Of a DNA stretch of 64,000 nt, positions 51,176 through 62,247 are shown one piece after another; the first letter of the stretch is position 1, and each line of letters starts with the position of its first letter. This DNA is from Methylobacterium aquaticum. Its GTDB lineage: Bacteria > Pseudomonadota > Alphaproteobacteria > Rhizobiales > Beijerinckiaceae. The stretch spans positions 915,001 to 979,000 of the forward strand of contig NZ_CP043627.1 in assembly GCF_016804325.1 (NCBI RefSeq). The letters are read 5' to 3'. The notes under the pieces are model-generated. The model did no database searches. It was not told where the DNA came from and saw only the letters and a list, made by a program, of their open reading frames with translations. Both the position numbers and the translations under genes were made by a program.

Positions 51176-52099
51176 ATGGCGGTCCTTCGCATCGGCATCG
51201 ATCTCGGCGGCACCAAGATCGCCGGGATCGCCCTCGACGAGGCCGGCCGGGTCCTGGCCGAGCGGCGCGTCGCGACGCCGCGGGGCGATTACGACGCCTC
51301 GCTCCGGGCCATCGCCGGCCTCGTCGGCTTCCTCGAAGCCGAGGCCGGCGGCACCGGCACCGTCGGGGTCGGCATCCCCGGCGCGCTGGTGCCGGAGACC
51401 GGCCTCGTCAAGAACGCCAACTCGACCTGGCTCAACGGCCAGCCGCTGGGCGAGGATCTCGAAAGAGTCCTCGCCCGCCCGGTGCGGCTGGAGAACGACG
51501 CCAATTGCCTGGCGGTGTCCGAGGCGGTCGACGGGGCCGGGCAGGGGGAAGGCGTCGTCTGGGCGGTGATCCTCGGCACCGGCGTCGGATCGGGCATCGC
51601 GCTGTCGGGCCGGGCCCTGTCCGGGCGCCGGCACATCGCCGGGGAATGGGGCCACAACCCGCTGCCGAGCCCTCGCGACGACGAGCGGCCGGGCCCCGCC
51701 TGCTATTGCGGCCGCCACGGCTGCCTCGAGACCTGGCTCTCCGGGCCGGGATTGGCTGCCGATCACGCCCGGCGCACCGACCGGACGATGACCGGCGAGG
51801 CGATCGTCACGGCGATGCGCGGGGGCGACGCGGCGGCGCAGGCGACTTTTTCGGCTTGGCTCGACCGGCTCGGGCGCGGCATCGCCGGTGTCGTCAACGT
51901 GCTCGACCCGGACGTGATCGTGCTCGGGGGCGGCCTCTCGACGATTTCCGAGATTTATGACGCCCTGCCGGAGCGGGTCGCGCCTCACATCTTCGGCGGA
52001 GGCTTCGACACGCCGATCCGGCAGAGCCGCCACGGCGACGCCTCGGGGGTGCGCGGGGCGGCATGGCTGTGGAACGACCGGGATGCGTCTGCCGCCTGA
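51176..52099 (+). CDS. ROK family sugar kinase (fructokinase/glucokinase-like)
   Basis: 307 residues. ATP-binding GIDLGGTKIAGIALDE, sugar-site NANSTWLNGQPL and ENDANCLAVSEAVDG, the catalytic Asp in that block, and the ROK zinc site CYCGRHGCLETWLSG (Cys, Cys, Cys with upstream His in GEWGHNPL). Phosphorylates a hexose; substrate not assignable, though the Mak-like features agree with fructose. ATG at 51176, six bases after the dctA stop, so probably co-transcribed with it. Confidence 0.9.
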   Translation: MAVLRIGIDLGGTKIAGIALDEAGRVLAERRVATPRGDYDASLRAIAGLVGFLEAEAGGTGTVGVGIPGALVPETGLVKNANSTWLNGQPLGEDLERVLARPVRLENDANCLAVSEAVDGAGQGEGVVWAVILGTGVGSGIALSGRALSGRRHIAGEWGHNPLPSPRDDERPGPACYCGRHGCLETWLSGPGLAADHARRTDRTMTGEAIVTAMRGGDAAAQATFSAWLDRLGRGIAGVVNVLDPDVIVLGGGLSTISEIYDALPERVAPHIFGGGFDTPIRQSRHGDASGVRGAAWLWNDRDASAA

Positions 52100-52151
52100 G
52101 ACGTGCTAGGCGGTCGTTTCGACCGCCTTTCGCCCGTCGGGAGACAAGACC

Positions 52152-52640
52152 GTGCCGGCCAGACCCGTCGACCTCGATCCGGCCTCGATCCGCATCCTCG
52201 AACACCTGCAGCAGGACAGCGAGATCGGCATCGGCGACCTCGCCGAGGCGGTCGGCCTCTCGACCTCGCCGTGCTGGCGCCGGGTCGCCGACCTCAAGGC
52301 CCGGGGCATCATCCGGCGCTGCGTCGCGGTGGCCGACCCGCAGGCGCTCGGCCTCCACGTCAACGTCTTCGTCCACGTCTCGCTGGAGAAGCAGACCCAG
52401 GCCGCCCTCCAGGCCTTCTCCGACGCCATCCGGCACCGGCCGGAGGTGATGGAATGCTACCTGATGAGCGGCGAGGCCGATTACATGCTGCGCGTCGTGG
52501 TCGAGGACTTGGCCCAGTACCAGCGGCTGATCGTCGATCACCTCACCCGGATCCCCGGGGTGGCGAAGATCCGGTCGAGCTTCGCGCTCGATCAGGTGAA
52601 GTACACGACTGCGCTGCCGCTCGACCATCTGAAGGAGTAG
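52152..52640 (+). CDS. Lrp/AsnC family transcriptional regulator
   Basis: 162 residues. HTH at the N-terminus (LDPASIRILEHLQQDSEIGI, GDLAEAVGLSTSPCWRRVAD) and a C-terminal RAM/ACT domain (VNVFVHVSLEKQTQAALQAF, MSGEADYMLRVVVEDLAQYQ). These regulators assemble into octamers and respond to amino acids. GTG at 52152. No divergent partner, since the gene runs with dctA and the kinase; target may be the nearby lysA or distant genes. Confidence 0.92.
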   Translation: MPARPVDLDPASIRILEHLQQDSEIGIGDLAEAVGLSTSPCWRRVADLKARGIIRRCVAVADPQALGLHVNVFVHVSLEKQTQAALQAFSDAIRHRPEVMECYLMSGEADYMLRVVVEDLAQYQRLIVDHLTRIPGVAKIRSSFALDQVKYTTALPLDHLKE

Positions 52641-52722
52641 GGGTTGCGGGCGGCCGGAGACGAGGCGGACCACTGTGCACGACAGGACCGTTCATGTGAG
52701 GCTCCGCCCCTTCCCACCCGCG

Positions 52723-52843
52723 ACCTCATCCTGAGGTGCGAGTGAAACGAGCCTCGAAGGAGGGCTCCAGAAGCCTCTGCTATCCCTGGAAACCTCCTTC
52801 GAGGTCAGTCGATCTTCGATCGACTGACACCTCAGGATGAGGT
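52723..52843. repeat. Palindromic dispersed repeat, copy 1 (right-hand end of lysA)
   Basis: 120 bp element starting and ending with ACCTCATCCTGAGGT-like ends: CCTCATCCTGAGGTG ... CACCTCAGGATGAGG, with internal motifs CCTCGAAGGAGGGCTCC and CAGTCGAT...ATCGACTG. The complement of copy 2 (54373-54490) aligns with it over most of its length. No ORF. Confidence 0.8.
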
Positions 52844-52949
52844 TGCGCGTGGGAGAGCCCCATACCCAGCAGGCTTCAGGCAGCTGCCGAGTCCCGTGGA
52901 GGCGGACCACGCCCGGAGGCGCCATCCGCTCCGCAAAGATCAGAAGAGT

Positions 52950-54230
52950 TCAGCCCGCCGGCGCCGAGAGCCAGTCCGGCACCCGGTCGAGCCCGATCAG
53001 CTCCTCGTAGGAGAGCCGCGGCCGGATCACCGCGTGGTCGGAGCCGCGCACCAGAACCTCGGGCACCAGCGGCCGGGTGTTGTAGGTGCAGGCCTGCACG
53101 GCGCCGTAGGCGCCGGCCGACATCACGGCGATCAGGTCGCCGGGCTTCACCTCGGGCATCTCGCGGGCGAGCGCCAGGTAGTCGCCGCTCTCGCAGACCG
53201 GGCCGACCACGTCGGCGGTGAGGCGGGCCGCATCGGGCTTCGGCTCGGCGACGGGGCGGAGCGCGTGATAGGCCTCGTAGAGGGTCGGGCGGATCAGGTC
53301 GTTCATCGCCGCATCGACGATCACGAAGGTGCGGCCCTCGCCGTGCTTGACGTAGAGCACCCGGGTGACGAGCACCCCGGCATTGCCGGCGATCATCCGG
53401 CCGATCTCGAAGACGGGCTTGAGGCCGAGCGGCTTGAAATGCGGCCGCAGCACCGCCGCGAAGGCGGCCGGGTCCGGCGGGGGCGCGTTGTCGTCCCGGT
53501 AGGGGATGCCGAGCCCGCCGCCGAAATCGACGTGGTGGAGCCGGTGGCCCGCCGCCATCAGGTCGCGGGCAAGGTCGCAGAGCAGGGCGGCGGCGTTGTC
53601 GTAGGGCGCGAGATCGGTGATCTGGCTGCCGATATGCATGTCGACGCCGACCAGCGACAGGCCCGGCAGGCGGGCGGCCCGGTCGTAGACCTCGCGGGCG
53701 CGCGAGATCGGGATGCCGAACTTGTTCTCGGACTTGCCGGTCGAGATCTTGGCGTGGGTGCGGGCATCGACGTCCGGGTTGACCCGGATCGAGACCGGCG
53801 CCGTCGCGCCTCTGGCGGCGGCGACCCGCGACAGCTGCTCCAGTTCGGGCTCGCTCTCGACGTTGAAGCACAGGATGCCGGCGTCGAGCGCCGCCGCCAT
53901 CTCGCCCTCGGTCTTGCCGACGCCCGAAAACACGATCCGCTCGCCCGGCACCCCGGCGGCGAGCGCCCGGCGCAACTCGCCCTCCGAGACGATGTCCATG
54001 CCGGCGCCCAGCCGCGCCAGGGTGGCGAGCACCGCCTGGTTCGAGTTCGCCTTCATGGCGTAGCAGACGAGCGCGTCGTCACCGGCGAACGCCTCGGCGA
54101 AGACCCGGTAATGCCGCTCCAGGGTGGCGGAGGCATAGCAGTAGAACGGGGTGCCGACCGCGCCCGCGAGCCGTGCCAGGTCGACATCCTCGGCGTGGAG
54201 CACGCCGTCGCGGTAGGTGAAATGGTGCAT
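52950..54230 (-). CDS. lysA: Diaminopimelate decarboxylase
   Basis: 426-residue fold-type III PLP enzyme making lysine from meso-diaminopimelate. PLP Lys60 in CYAMKANSNQAVLA, the glycine loop VDFGGGLGIPY, substrate Arg/His in DMHIGSQITDL, and the other-subunit Cys in VGPVCESGDYLA with Tyr in GAYGAVQACTYN. ATG at 54230. Flanked on both sides by copies of a palindromic repeat, which separates it from its usual partner, the LptM-like lipoprotein gene; in most relatives argH, lptM and lysA run together. No argH here. Confidence 0.95.
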   Translation of the reverse strand: MHHFTYRDGVLHAEDVDLARLAGAVGTPFYCYASATLERHYRVFAEAFAGDDALVCYAMKANSNQAVLATLARLGAGMDIVSEGELRRALAAGVPGERIVFSGVGKTEGEMAAALDAGILCFNVESEPELEQLSRVAAARGATAPVSIRVNPDVDARTHAKISTGKSENKFGIPISRAREVYDRAARLPGLSLVGVDMHIGSQITDLAPYDNAAALLCDLARDLMAAGHRLHHVDFGGGLGIPYRDDNAPPPDPAAFAAVLRPHFKPLGLKPVFEIGRMIAGNAGVLVTRVLYVKHGEGRTFVIVDAAMNDLIRPTLYEAYHALRPVAEPKPDAARLTADVVGPVCESGDYLALAREMPEVKPGDLIAVMSAGAYGAVQACTYNTRPLVPEVLVRGSDHAVIRPRLSYEELIGLDRVPDWLSAPAG

Positions 54231-54372
54231 GGGAGTGACCGACGTCCGGGCGCTGCCGCGCCTGCTGCGAGCGCGTGAGACGCGCCCTCTACACGAAACC
54301 CGCCGGCCTTTGCACCCTAGCGGGCGCCTGGGAGCCTGTTCGATCCACTTTGGCACGCGATTCCACACGAGA

Positions 54373-54490
54373 CCTCATCCTGAGGTATCAGTCGATTGAA
54401 AATCGACTGACCTCGAAGGAGGGTTCCAGGGATCGCGAGACATCTGGAGCCCTCCTTCGAGGCTCCTTTCAGTCGCACCTCAGGATGAGG
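54373..54490. repeat. Palindromic dispersed repeat, copy 2 (inverted, left of lysA start)
   Basis: 118 bp element, the reverse complement of the copy at 52723-52843 with scattered changes: CCTCATCCTGAGGTATCAG ... CGCACCTCAGGATGAGG, containing CCTCGAAGGAGGGTTCC. Lies in the gap between lysA and the LptM-like gene. A 30 bp arm at each end could pair with its partner. Confidence 0.8.
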
Positions 54491-54545
54491 CCGTGGGTCG
54501 GAGAGACAATTCTCGCAACTTTACTCTTCGCAGGTCGAACAGGGG

Positions 54546-54896
54546 CTACAGCAGCGGGTCGAGGGGGAAGGGGCCTTTGGGAATCACGTAGCCCTTGCGG
54601 CGGCGCGACGACGATTCGGTCGGGGCCGGGATCCCGGTCGGCGCCGCGACGGCGGCCGAGGGCAGCTCGTCCTCGGGATCGGGGGCGGAGGCGCCCGCCG
54701 AGAGCCCGACGCCGGACGGCAGGGTGTTGACCGCGGCCGCCCCGGTCTTCGGCCGGGTCGTGCCCGCACCGGCCCCCGCTTGCGGCGTCACGGCCGGCGC
54801 CGCCGCGGGCGGCGGCTCGAGCGGGCCGCGCCGGCCGCAGGCGGCGGCCGAGAGGGCGATCAGGCCGAGGAGGACGAGGGTACGGGGACGGAACAC
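54546..54896 (-). CDS. LptM-like lipoprotein
   Basis: 116 residues from a GTG at 54896. A lipoprotein signal LVLLGLIALSAAACGRRGPL (lipobox AAAC, Cys then GRRGPLE) is the hallmark of LptM/YifL, the small lipoprotein that helps LptD assembly; in alphaproteobacteria the 'CGRRGPLEPP' start is usual. The rest is a Pro/Ala-rich linker ending GYVIPKGPFPLDPLL, the conserved C-terminal 'IPKxPFxLDPLL' tail. Upstream of lysA as in relatives, with a repeat between. Confidence 0.85.
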   Translation of the reverse strand: MFRPRTLVLLGLIALSAAACGRRGPLEPPPAAAPAVTPQAGAGAGTTRPKTGAAAVNTLPSGVGLSAGASAPDPEDELPSAAVAAPTGIPAPTESSSRRRKGYVIPKGPFPLDPLL

Positions 54897-55233
54897 GGGC
54901 GGGATCCGGACAGCGATAAGAAGCGTGGCGGCGGCACCATAGCGGCCCGCATCCCGGGAGGCGAGCCCGGCACTCACAGCCTGCGGGGGACTGCCTGCGA
55001 AGGACGGTTGCGCGGCATTCGAGCGTGGCCGTTAAGGCGGCGTTGGAAGGAGCACCGGGAGAGTGCGGGGCTGGGTCCGGGCGTCCCGCCGATCCGCGAG
55101 CGACACAAAGCCACGCCGGAAGGCTCCCCATGGGACGATGGAACGGAGATCGTTTCGCTCGCCAATCCCTTCATCGACGGTTAAGCTTCTCGCCGATCCT
55201 CGCGTCGGCTCCCGTCGCGTTTGTGAGTGTCCC
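54897..55233. other. Intergenic region between divergent genes
   Basis: 337 bp between the LptM-like gene and the hybrid kinase gene. No ORF supported and no strong hairpin seen. Two promoters in opposite directions are expected. Confidence 0.35.
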
Positions 55234-57342
<2,109 letters not shown>

Positions 57343-57361
57343 GCCGAGGCCTCCGATCGCC

Positions 57362-57607
57362 TTACTTGTGGGTCTGCTCGTAGTAGTCGATCGCCTTTTT
57401 GCAGTTGACCGAGATCTTCTTCATGTTCTTCTCGAAGCACCGATCGACCTCGGGGCTGTCCGGCGCCAGGTTGCCGCAGTAGGTCATGTAGTCGCCGGTG
57501 CAGTACTTCTTCAAATTGGGATCGTCCCGCTGGGCCAGGGCCGGCCCGGCGAGCACCATCAGGCTGCCGGCAGTCAGGAGAGCGAGCGACATCGGCCTGA
57601 GCATCAT
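57362..57607 (-). CDS. Small secreted cysteine-containing protein
   Basis: About 81 residues; ATG at 57607 (a second ATG is next to it). Signal peptide (LRPMSLALLTAGSLMVLAGP) with a likely cut after ALA. Mature part: LKKYCTGDYMTYCGNLAPDS, EVDRCFEKNMKKISVNCKKA, with four Cys in pairs Cys-x7-Cys and later. This matches the 'Cys-rich periplasmic (GLG1-like) repeat' pattern, with no known function. Convergent with the histidine kinase, 19 bp apart. Confidence 0.75.
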   Translation of the reverse strand: MMLRPMSLALLTAGSLMVLAGPALAQRDDPNLKKYCTGDYMTYCGNLAPDSPEVDRCFEKNMKKISVNCKKAIDYYEQTHK

Positions 57608-57871
57608 GTCTGTCGAAGCCTTGCAGAGCGTGGGAAGTGGCAGCGACATGGCCCTAAACCGGTCACCTGACAAGGGTCGCGACGCGATGCCGGATCTGCC
57701 GAGGCGCCGGCCGGGATCGGGCCGGACGCCTCATCGGGGCTGGAAAGCCCTGTAAAGACAAATACTTGGGTTGTGTTTCCGAGCGGTATCCGGATCCGCC
57801 GACGGCGGCCCCTCCGGTCCGGGCCGGCCGCGATGTGCCGCAGGGCACACCGCCTGCGGCTCCCGCCGGGG

Positions 57872-58796
57872 TCATCCCGCCGCGGCGGGCGTCGGCCGCG
57901 GCGCCGGTTGGCCGAGCTGCGACGCCGGCGGCATCCGCGGCTCCGGCCGGCCTTGTGCCTCCCCTGCGCCTGCATCAGGGCATCGGCGACCTCGGCGATC
58001 CGGCGCTCCAGGGCGGCGTTCTCCGCGGCGATGCGTTCGGGGGCGGGGGAGCGGCCTTGCTCGCCGCCGCTCGCAGCGCCGCTTCCAGAGCCTCCTGCAG
58101 CCGAGCGATCTCGGCCCGCGCGCCTTCGGCCTCCGCGGCGTGGCGGGTGACGAGGTCGGCCAGCGCGTCCTCGAGGGCCTGGATCTGCTCGCGGGCGGCG
58201 CTGGCGACGCTCTCGCCGGCCGCAGCCACCTGTCCGCGGGCCGCCCGGACCCGCTCCTCGGCGACGCCCCTCGCCGCCTCGGCCTCGGCCTGGCCGCTCC
58301 GGCGCGCCTCGACCTCGCCGCGCAGCGAGGTGAGTTCGGCCAGGGCCCGCTGATAGGGGCCTTCCAGCGCCCGCATCGCCTCCTCGGCGGCGGCGCGGGC
58401 GGTGCGGGCCTCGACGAGCTCGCCCTGACCTTGAGCGAGGCTGCCGCGCGCCTCGACGAGGTCGCGCTCGATCTCGGCGAGATGCGCGTCCCGGCGCTCG
58501 ATCTCCTGGGTCAGCGTGCCGATGCGGACGGTGCGGCGGCCCATCTCCTCCATCTCGGCCCGGCGAGCGGCCATCGCCTCCTCGACCCGGCGCTCGAGCT
58601 GGCGCTCGCGCACCGCGAACTCGGCCCGCAGGTGGTCCTTCTCGGCGGTCAGCTCGACGATCGACATCGGGTAGAGCGCCTCCAGCCGGCGGCGCGTCAG
58701 GCGCTCGGCCCGGGCGTTGAGCGCCGGCAGGACCAGCAGGGCGCACAGGCTGGCGGCGAGGAACCCCAGCGCCGCGAACATCAGGGACTCGATCAC
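57872..58796 (-). pseudogene. Membrane-anchored coiled-coil protein, two frameshifts
   Basis: GTG at 58796 opens a membrane helix (SLMFAALGFLAASLCALLVL) followed by a long heptad-rich coiled coil (LTAEKDHLRAEFAVRERQLE, EIERDLVEARGSLAQGQGEL, and so on). Frame changes are needed near 58039-58049 and at 57961-57964; one extra C or G at each restores ERIAAENAALERRIAEVADA and then a short Pro/Ala-rich tail to a stop at 57872. Total about 308 residues. I recognise the type from Methylobacterium genomes but not a function; it may organise the envelope. Both breaks sit in short G/C runs. Confidence 0.65.
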
Positions 58797-59001
58797 CCGG
58801 GCGACACTCTCTCGGCGACCGGGCGGAACGCTCCGCACGGACGGTTGATACGATCGGCGCGCCCCGCCCATCCGGCGAAGGGCCGGGCACGGGTGGCGCG
58901 GCCGGACCCTGCCACGGGAACGCCGCAAGGGCCAGCTTGCAAGACCTGTCCGGGAGACCCGTCCGCGGGACCCGCCCGCAGGACCGGCGCGGCCGGTCCC
59001 G

Positions 59002-59658
59002 TCAGAACGGGTTCCAAGTCGGCGAATCGGTAAACTTCAGGTAGCCGACATTGATCCCGAAGCGCGCGCCGACCCCGGCGCGGATCGGCACCACCACGAT
59101 GTTATCGGCGGTGACCGCCGACATGCCGAAGCCGCCGACCACGTAGGCCGAACCGTCCATGCCGACGAAGCGGCGGTAGAGCGCGTTCACCCGCGGCAGG
59201 TTGTAGACCAGCATCATCGTGCGGGCGCCGTCGCCGCCGACGTCGAAGCCGAGGGACGGGCCCTGCCAGAAGATCTTGCGCTGGCCGGCGTTGCGGGTGA
59301 ACAGCGTGCCCTCGCCGAAGCGCACGCCGCCGATGATCGCCCCGGAGGCCTCCTGGCCGAGGATGTAGCCGTTGGGCTCGCCCCAGCGCCGCGTCGCCTC
59401 CTGGATCGTCAGGGCGAGGCCGCGGGACACCGACCCGAAGAACTGGTGGCCCGAATCGACGATCTCCCGTGGCTGGAACGTGCCGGGATCGCCTGGCCCG
59501 CGCCCCTGCGCCGCGGCGGGCAGCGCCGCCAGCATCGCGGGCGCGGCAAGGAGCACCGCGAGGGCGCGCCGGCGCGAGAGTCTTCCGGGGATCTGCCGAA
59601 CCCGGGAGGTGGAGCCGGATGTCTGCCGGCCCGAGCGGGCGGAGGAGGCTGAGAGCAT
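59002..59658 (-). CDS. DUF1134 domain protein (SYLF-like, secreted)
   Basis: 218 residues. A long twin-arginine-like N-terminus (RLSRRRALAVLLAAPAMLAA) with a likely cleavage near AAAQG precedes the DUF1134 core: GLALTIQEATRRWGEPNGYI, LGQEASGAIIGGVRFGEGTL, FWQGPSLGFDVGGDGARTMM, VGGFGMSAVTADNIVVVPIR. The family resembles lipid-binding SYLF/YSC84 domains and is common in alphaproteobacteria. Function unknown. ATG at 59658. Confidence 0.88.
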   Translation of the reverse strand: MLSASSARSGRQTSGSTSRVRQIPGRLSRRRALAVLLAAPAMLAALPAAAQGRGPGDPGTFQPREIVDSGHQFFGSVSRGLALTIQEATRRWGEPNGYILGQEASGAIIGGVRFGEGTLFTRNAGQRKIFWQGPSLGFDVGGDGARTMMLVYNLPRVNALYRRFVGMDGSAYVVGGFGMSAVTADNIVVVPIRAGVGARFGINVGYLKFTDSPTWNPF

Positions 59659-59752
59659 TCGTTAGGCATCCCGGCTTTAGATGGTCCTGTTCCGGTCCCG
59701 GCGAGCGGGAGCCGGCGCGGACAGGCGGCGGGATGCCACGAATGCTGCAAAT

Positions 59753-60271
59753 ATGGGTAAGATCCGGTTAACGCGGCGCGGCGTGCTGTCGCTTCTCCCC
59801 GCCTCGGTATTTCTCCCCGCAGGCGCGATCCTGCCCGCCGTCGCGATCCGGCCGGCCCGCGGCGAGATGCCGCTCGGCGTGCCAGGCCTCTACGCCGCCG
59901 ACCACCTGACCGGGCTGGCGCTGCGCGGCTTCGATGCGGTCTCCTACCGGCTCGGGCCTGCGCCGCTGCCGGGTTCGGAGGCACATGAATTCACTTGGTC
60001 GGGGCTGGTCTGGCGCTTCGAGTCCGCGGCGAACCGCGCCGCCTTCGCACGCGCCCCGGACGCCTATGCCCCCCGCCTCGGCGGCTTCGATCCCGAGGGC
60101 GTGGCCGCCGGCCGCCTCGTCGAGGCCGATCCCCTGGTGGCGGCGATGAGCGACGACCGGCTCTACCTGTTCCGCGACGCCGAGCGCCGGTCGCGGGCCG
60201 ATACCACGCTCGTCGACGCCGCCGAGGCGCGCTGGCCGCAGCTGCGGCCCGCCGCCGCGATCGGCGGCTGA
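59753..60271 (+). CDS. YHS domain-like secreted protein
   Basis: 172 residues from ATG at 59753. The start carries RRGVLSLLPASVFLPAGAIL, a signal with an Arg pair. After it comes a YHS-like motif: LALRGFDAVSYRLGPAPLPG, HEFTWSGLVWRFESAANRAA, FARAPDAYAPRLGGFDPEGV. YHS domains bind metals or act in copper or redox handling; the usual metal-binding residues are not all present. Divergent from the DUF1134 gene with 94 bp between the starts. Confidence 0.8.
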   Translation: MGKIRLTRRGVLSLLPASVFLPAGAILPAVAIRPARGEMPLGVPGLYAADHLTGLALRGFDAVSYRLGPAPLPGSEAHEFTWSGLVWRFESAANRAAFARAPDAYAPRLGGFDPEGVAAGRLVEADPLVAAMSDDRLYLFRDAERRSRADTTLVDAAEARWPQLRPAAAIGG

Positions 60272-60277
60272 GCCGGG

Positions 60278-61162
60278 TCAGCCGGCCCGCGTCGGGCTCG
60301 TCGCCGGCAGCACGGCGCGGGCGGCCCGGGACGGGTCGCCGAAGGCCGCGAACGGGCCGTTGCGGTACTGGCCGGGCCGGCGGCCATAGCCGAAGGGCCG
60401 GCCGTCGGGGCCGACGAGGCAGCCGCCGGCCTGGGTGAGGATGTGGTCGCCGGCGGCCGTGTCCCATTCCATGGTCGGGCCGCAGCGGACGTAGACGTCG
60501 CCCTCGCCGCAGGCGAGGAGCCCGAACTTGAGGGCCGACGACACCCCGCGCCGCCGCGCGACGGCCAAGCCCGCCAGGCAGGCCTCGTCCGCCGCCTCGC
60601 CGTGGCTCCGGCTGACGAGGGCCGTCATCCCCTCCGGCGGGGCCGGCCGCGCCGCGACCGGCCGGAAGGCGCCCGGGCCGCCCTCGACGATCGGCGCCTC
60701 GAGGGCGCGGGTGCCGGCGGCCCAGATCCGGCCGAGGGCGGGGGCGGCGAGCGCCGCCGCGACCGGCCGCTCGCCGGACACCAGCGCGATGTTGACCGTG
60801 TACTCGCCGGTGCCCTTCAGGAAATCCTTCGTGCCGTCGAGGGGGTCGACCAGGAAGAACAGGGCCGCCGGGGCCGCCTCGGCGGCGGTCTCCTCGGCGA
60901 TCACCGGGATGCCGGGCCAGGCCTCGCCCAAGGCGGCGACGATCTGCGCCTCGGCGGCGAGGTCGGCCTGGCTCGTCGGCGAGCCGTCCGCCTTGAGGTG
61001 GTGACGGCAGCCGCCGAGCTCGTAGTGCCGCAGGATCACGCCGGCCGCCGCCGCGATCCCGGCGAGCCGCAGGGCGACGGCGTCGCACTCGGCGGGGCCG
61101 GGCGGCCGGTCGAGGGACAGGGCCGGCACGGGCGTGGTCGCGGATGGCGTGGCAGGTGTCAT
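60278..61162 (-). CDS. cysQ: 3'(2'),5'-bisphosphate nucleotidase CysQ
   Basis: 294 residues of the inositol monophosphatase superfamily. Metal-site motifs: VIAEETAAEA (Glu in EE), FFLVDPLDGTKDFLKGTGEY (DPxDGT), and the C-terminal MEWDTAAGDHILTQAGG (WDxAAxxxI). Removes the 3'-phosphate from PAP (and PAPS), preventing inhibition of sulfate assimilation and recycling of nucleotides. Convergent with the YHS gene, six bases apart. ATG at 61162. Confidence 0.92.
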   Translation of the reverse strand: MTPATPSATTPVPALSLDRPPGPAECDAVALRLAGIAAAAGVILRHYELGGCRHHLKADGSPTSQADLAAEAQIVAALGEAWPGIPVIAEETAAEAAPAALFFLVDPLDGTKDFLKGTGEYTVNIALVSGERPVAAALAAPALGRIWAAGTRALEAPIVEGGPGAFRPVAARPAPPEGMTALVSRSHGEAADEACLAGLAVARRRGVSSALKFGLLACGEGDVYVRCGPTMEWDTAAGDHILTQAGGCLVGPDGRPFGYGRRPGQYRNGPFAAFGDPSRAARAVLPATSPTRAG

Positions 61163-61354
61163 GCCACCGTCATGCCCCGCACCGGCGGGTTTGTCGATCG
61201 ATCCTGCCGGATCGACCGTCCCGGATCGTTCCGGGAGGCGTGCGGGCGCGGGTTCGCCTTTTCAAACCGGCCGACGGCGGCTATCGGTGCCGGCAAACCG
61301 TGGCGGGAGCCGCCGCGACCTGACATCATCTGCCGGCCCCGCGGAGCACCCCCG

Positions 61355-62068
61355 ATGACCACCGACACCTCCGAGCCCACCGTTACCCTGGACGCCCTCG
61401 ACCTCTCGGCGCTGCTCTGCTCGCGGGTCTGCCACGACGTCATCAGCCCGGTCGGCGCCATCGTGAACGGCCTCGAGGTGCTGGAGGACGAGGACAGCGC
61501 CGAGATGCGCGACTTCGCCCTCGACCTGATCCGCAAGAGCGCCAAGCAGGCCTCGGCCCGGCTGCAATTCGCCCGCATCGCCTTCGGGGCGGCGGGCTCG
61601 GCGGGGGCCAGCATCGACCTCGCCGATGCCGAGAACGTGTCTCGCGGCATGTTCGGCGACGAGAAGACGCGGCTGTCCTGGAGCGCGCCGCGGGCGCTGT
61701 TTCCCAAGAACCAGGTCAAGCTGCTCCTCAACCTCGTGGTCATCGCCGTGACGGCGATCCCCCGCGGCGGCGTCATCGACGTCAAGGTCACCGGCGAGGC
61801 CGAGTCGCCGCTCTTCGTCCTCACCGCCAAGGGCGCCTATGCCCGCATCCCGCCCCATGTCGAGGCGCTGATCGCCGGCGCGCCGGCGAGCGGCACCGTC
61901 GATGCCCATGCGATCCAGCCGTTCTATGCCGGCCTCGTCGCCCGGGCCGCCGCGATGGCGGTGCGGTTCTCGATCGAGGGCGACACGGTGACGATCCGCG
62001 CCGAGCCCGCCGCCCCGGCCGGGACCGACGTCGAACCCGACGTCGAGGCCGACGATAACGGCATCTAA
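61355..62068 (+). CDS. chpT: Histidine phosphotransferase ChpT
   Basis: 237 residues. The phosphoacceptor His27 is in the N-terminal helix (LLCSRVCHDVISPVGAIVNG), followed by the dimerisation helix with DLIRKSAKQASARLQFARIA; the C-terminal part is a degenerate ATPase-like domain (LLNLVVIAVTAIPRGGVIDV) that lacks ATP-binding motifs, as in other ChpT. It carries phosphate from CckA to CtrA and CpdR, controlling the cell cycle and, in many alphaproteobacteria, motility. ATG at 61355; CheA follows 180 bp downstream. Confidence 0.92.
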   Translation: MTTDTSEPTVTLDALDLSALLCSRVCHDVISPVGAIVNGLEVLEDEDSAEMRDFALDLIRKSAKQASARLQFARIAFGAAGSAGASIDLADAENVSRGMFGDEKTRLSWSAPRALFPKNQVKLLLNLVVIAVTAIPRGGVIDVKVTGEAESPLFVLTAKGAYARIPPHVEALIAGAPASGTVDAHAIQPFYAGLVARAAAMAVRFSIEGDTVTIRAEPAAPAGTDVEPDVEADDNGI

Positions 62069-62247
62069 CCCTGCGGCCGGCCGTCGGAGCGGGCCGTTTT
62101 CTCTTCGGCGTCCATGGTTTTCCCTGGCCCCGGGCGGAATGTGACCGGGGTCGGCGCGTTGTGAGGATTTCCGGCAACGGATCATAAAGGCTCGCGTGGC
62201 ACCGTCGGACGGCGCAGAGATCCTGCGTGGATCGACGAGTGGCCGCG

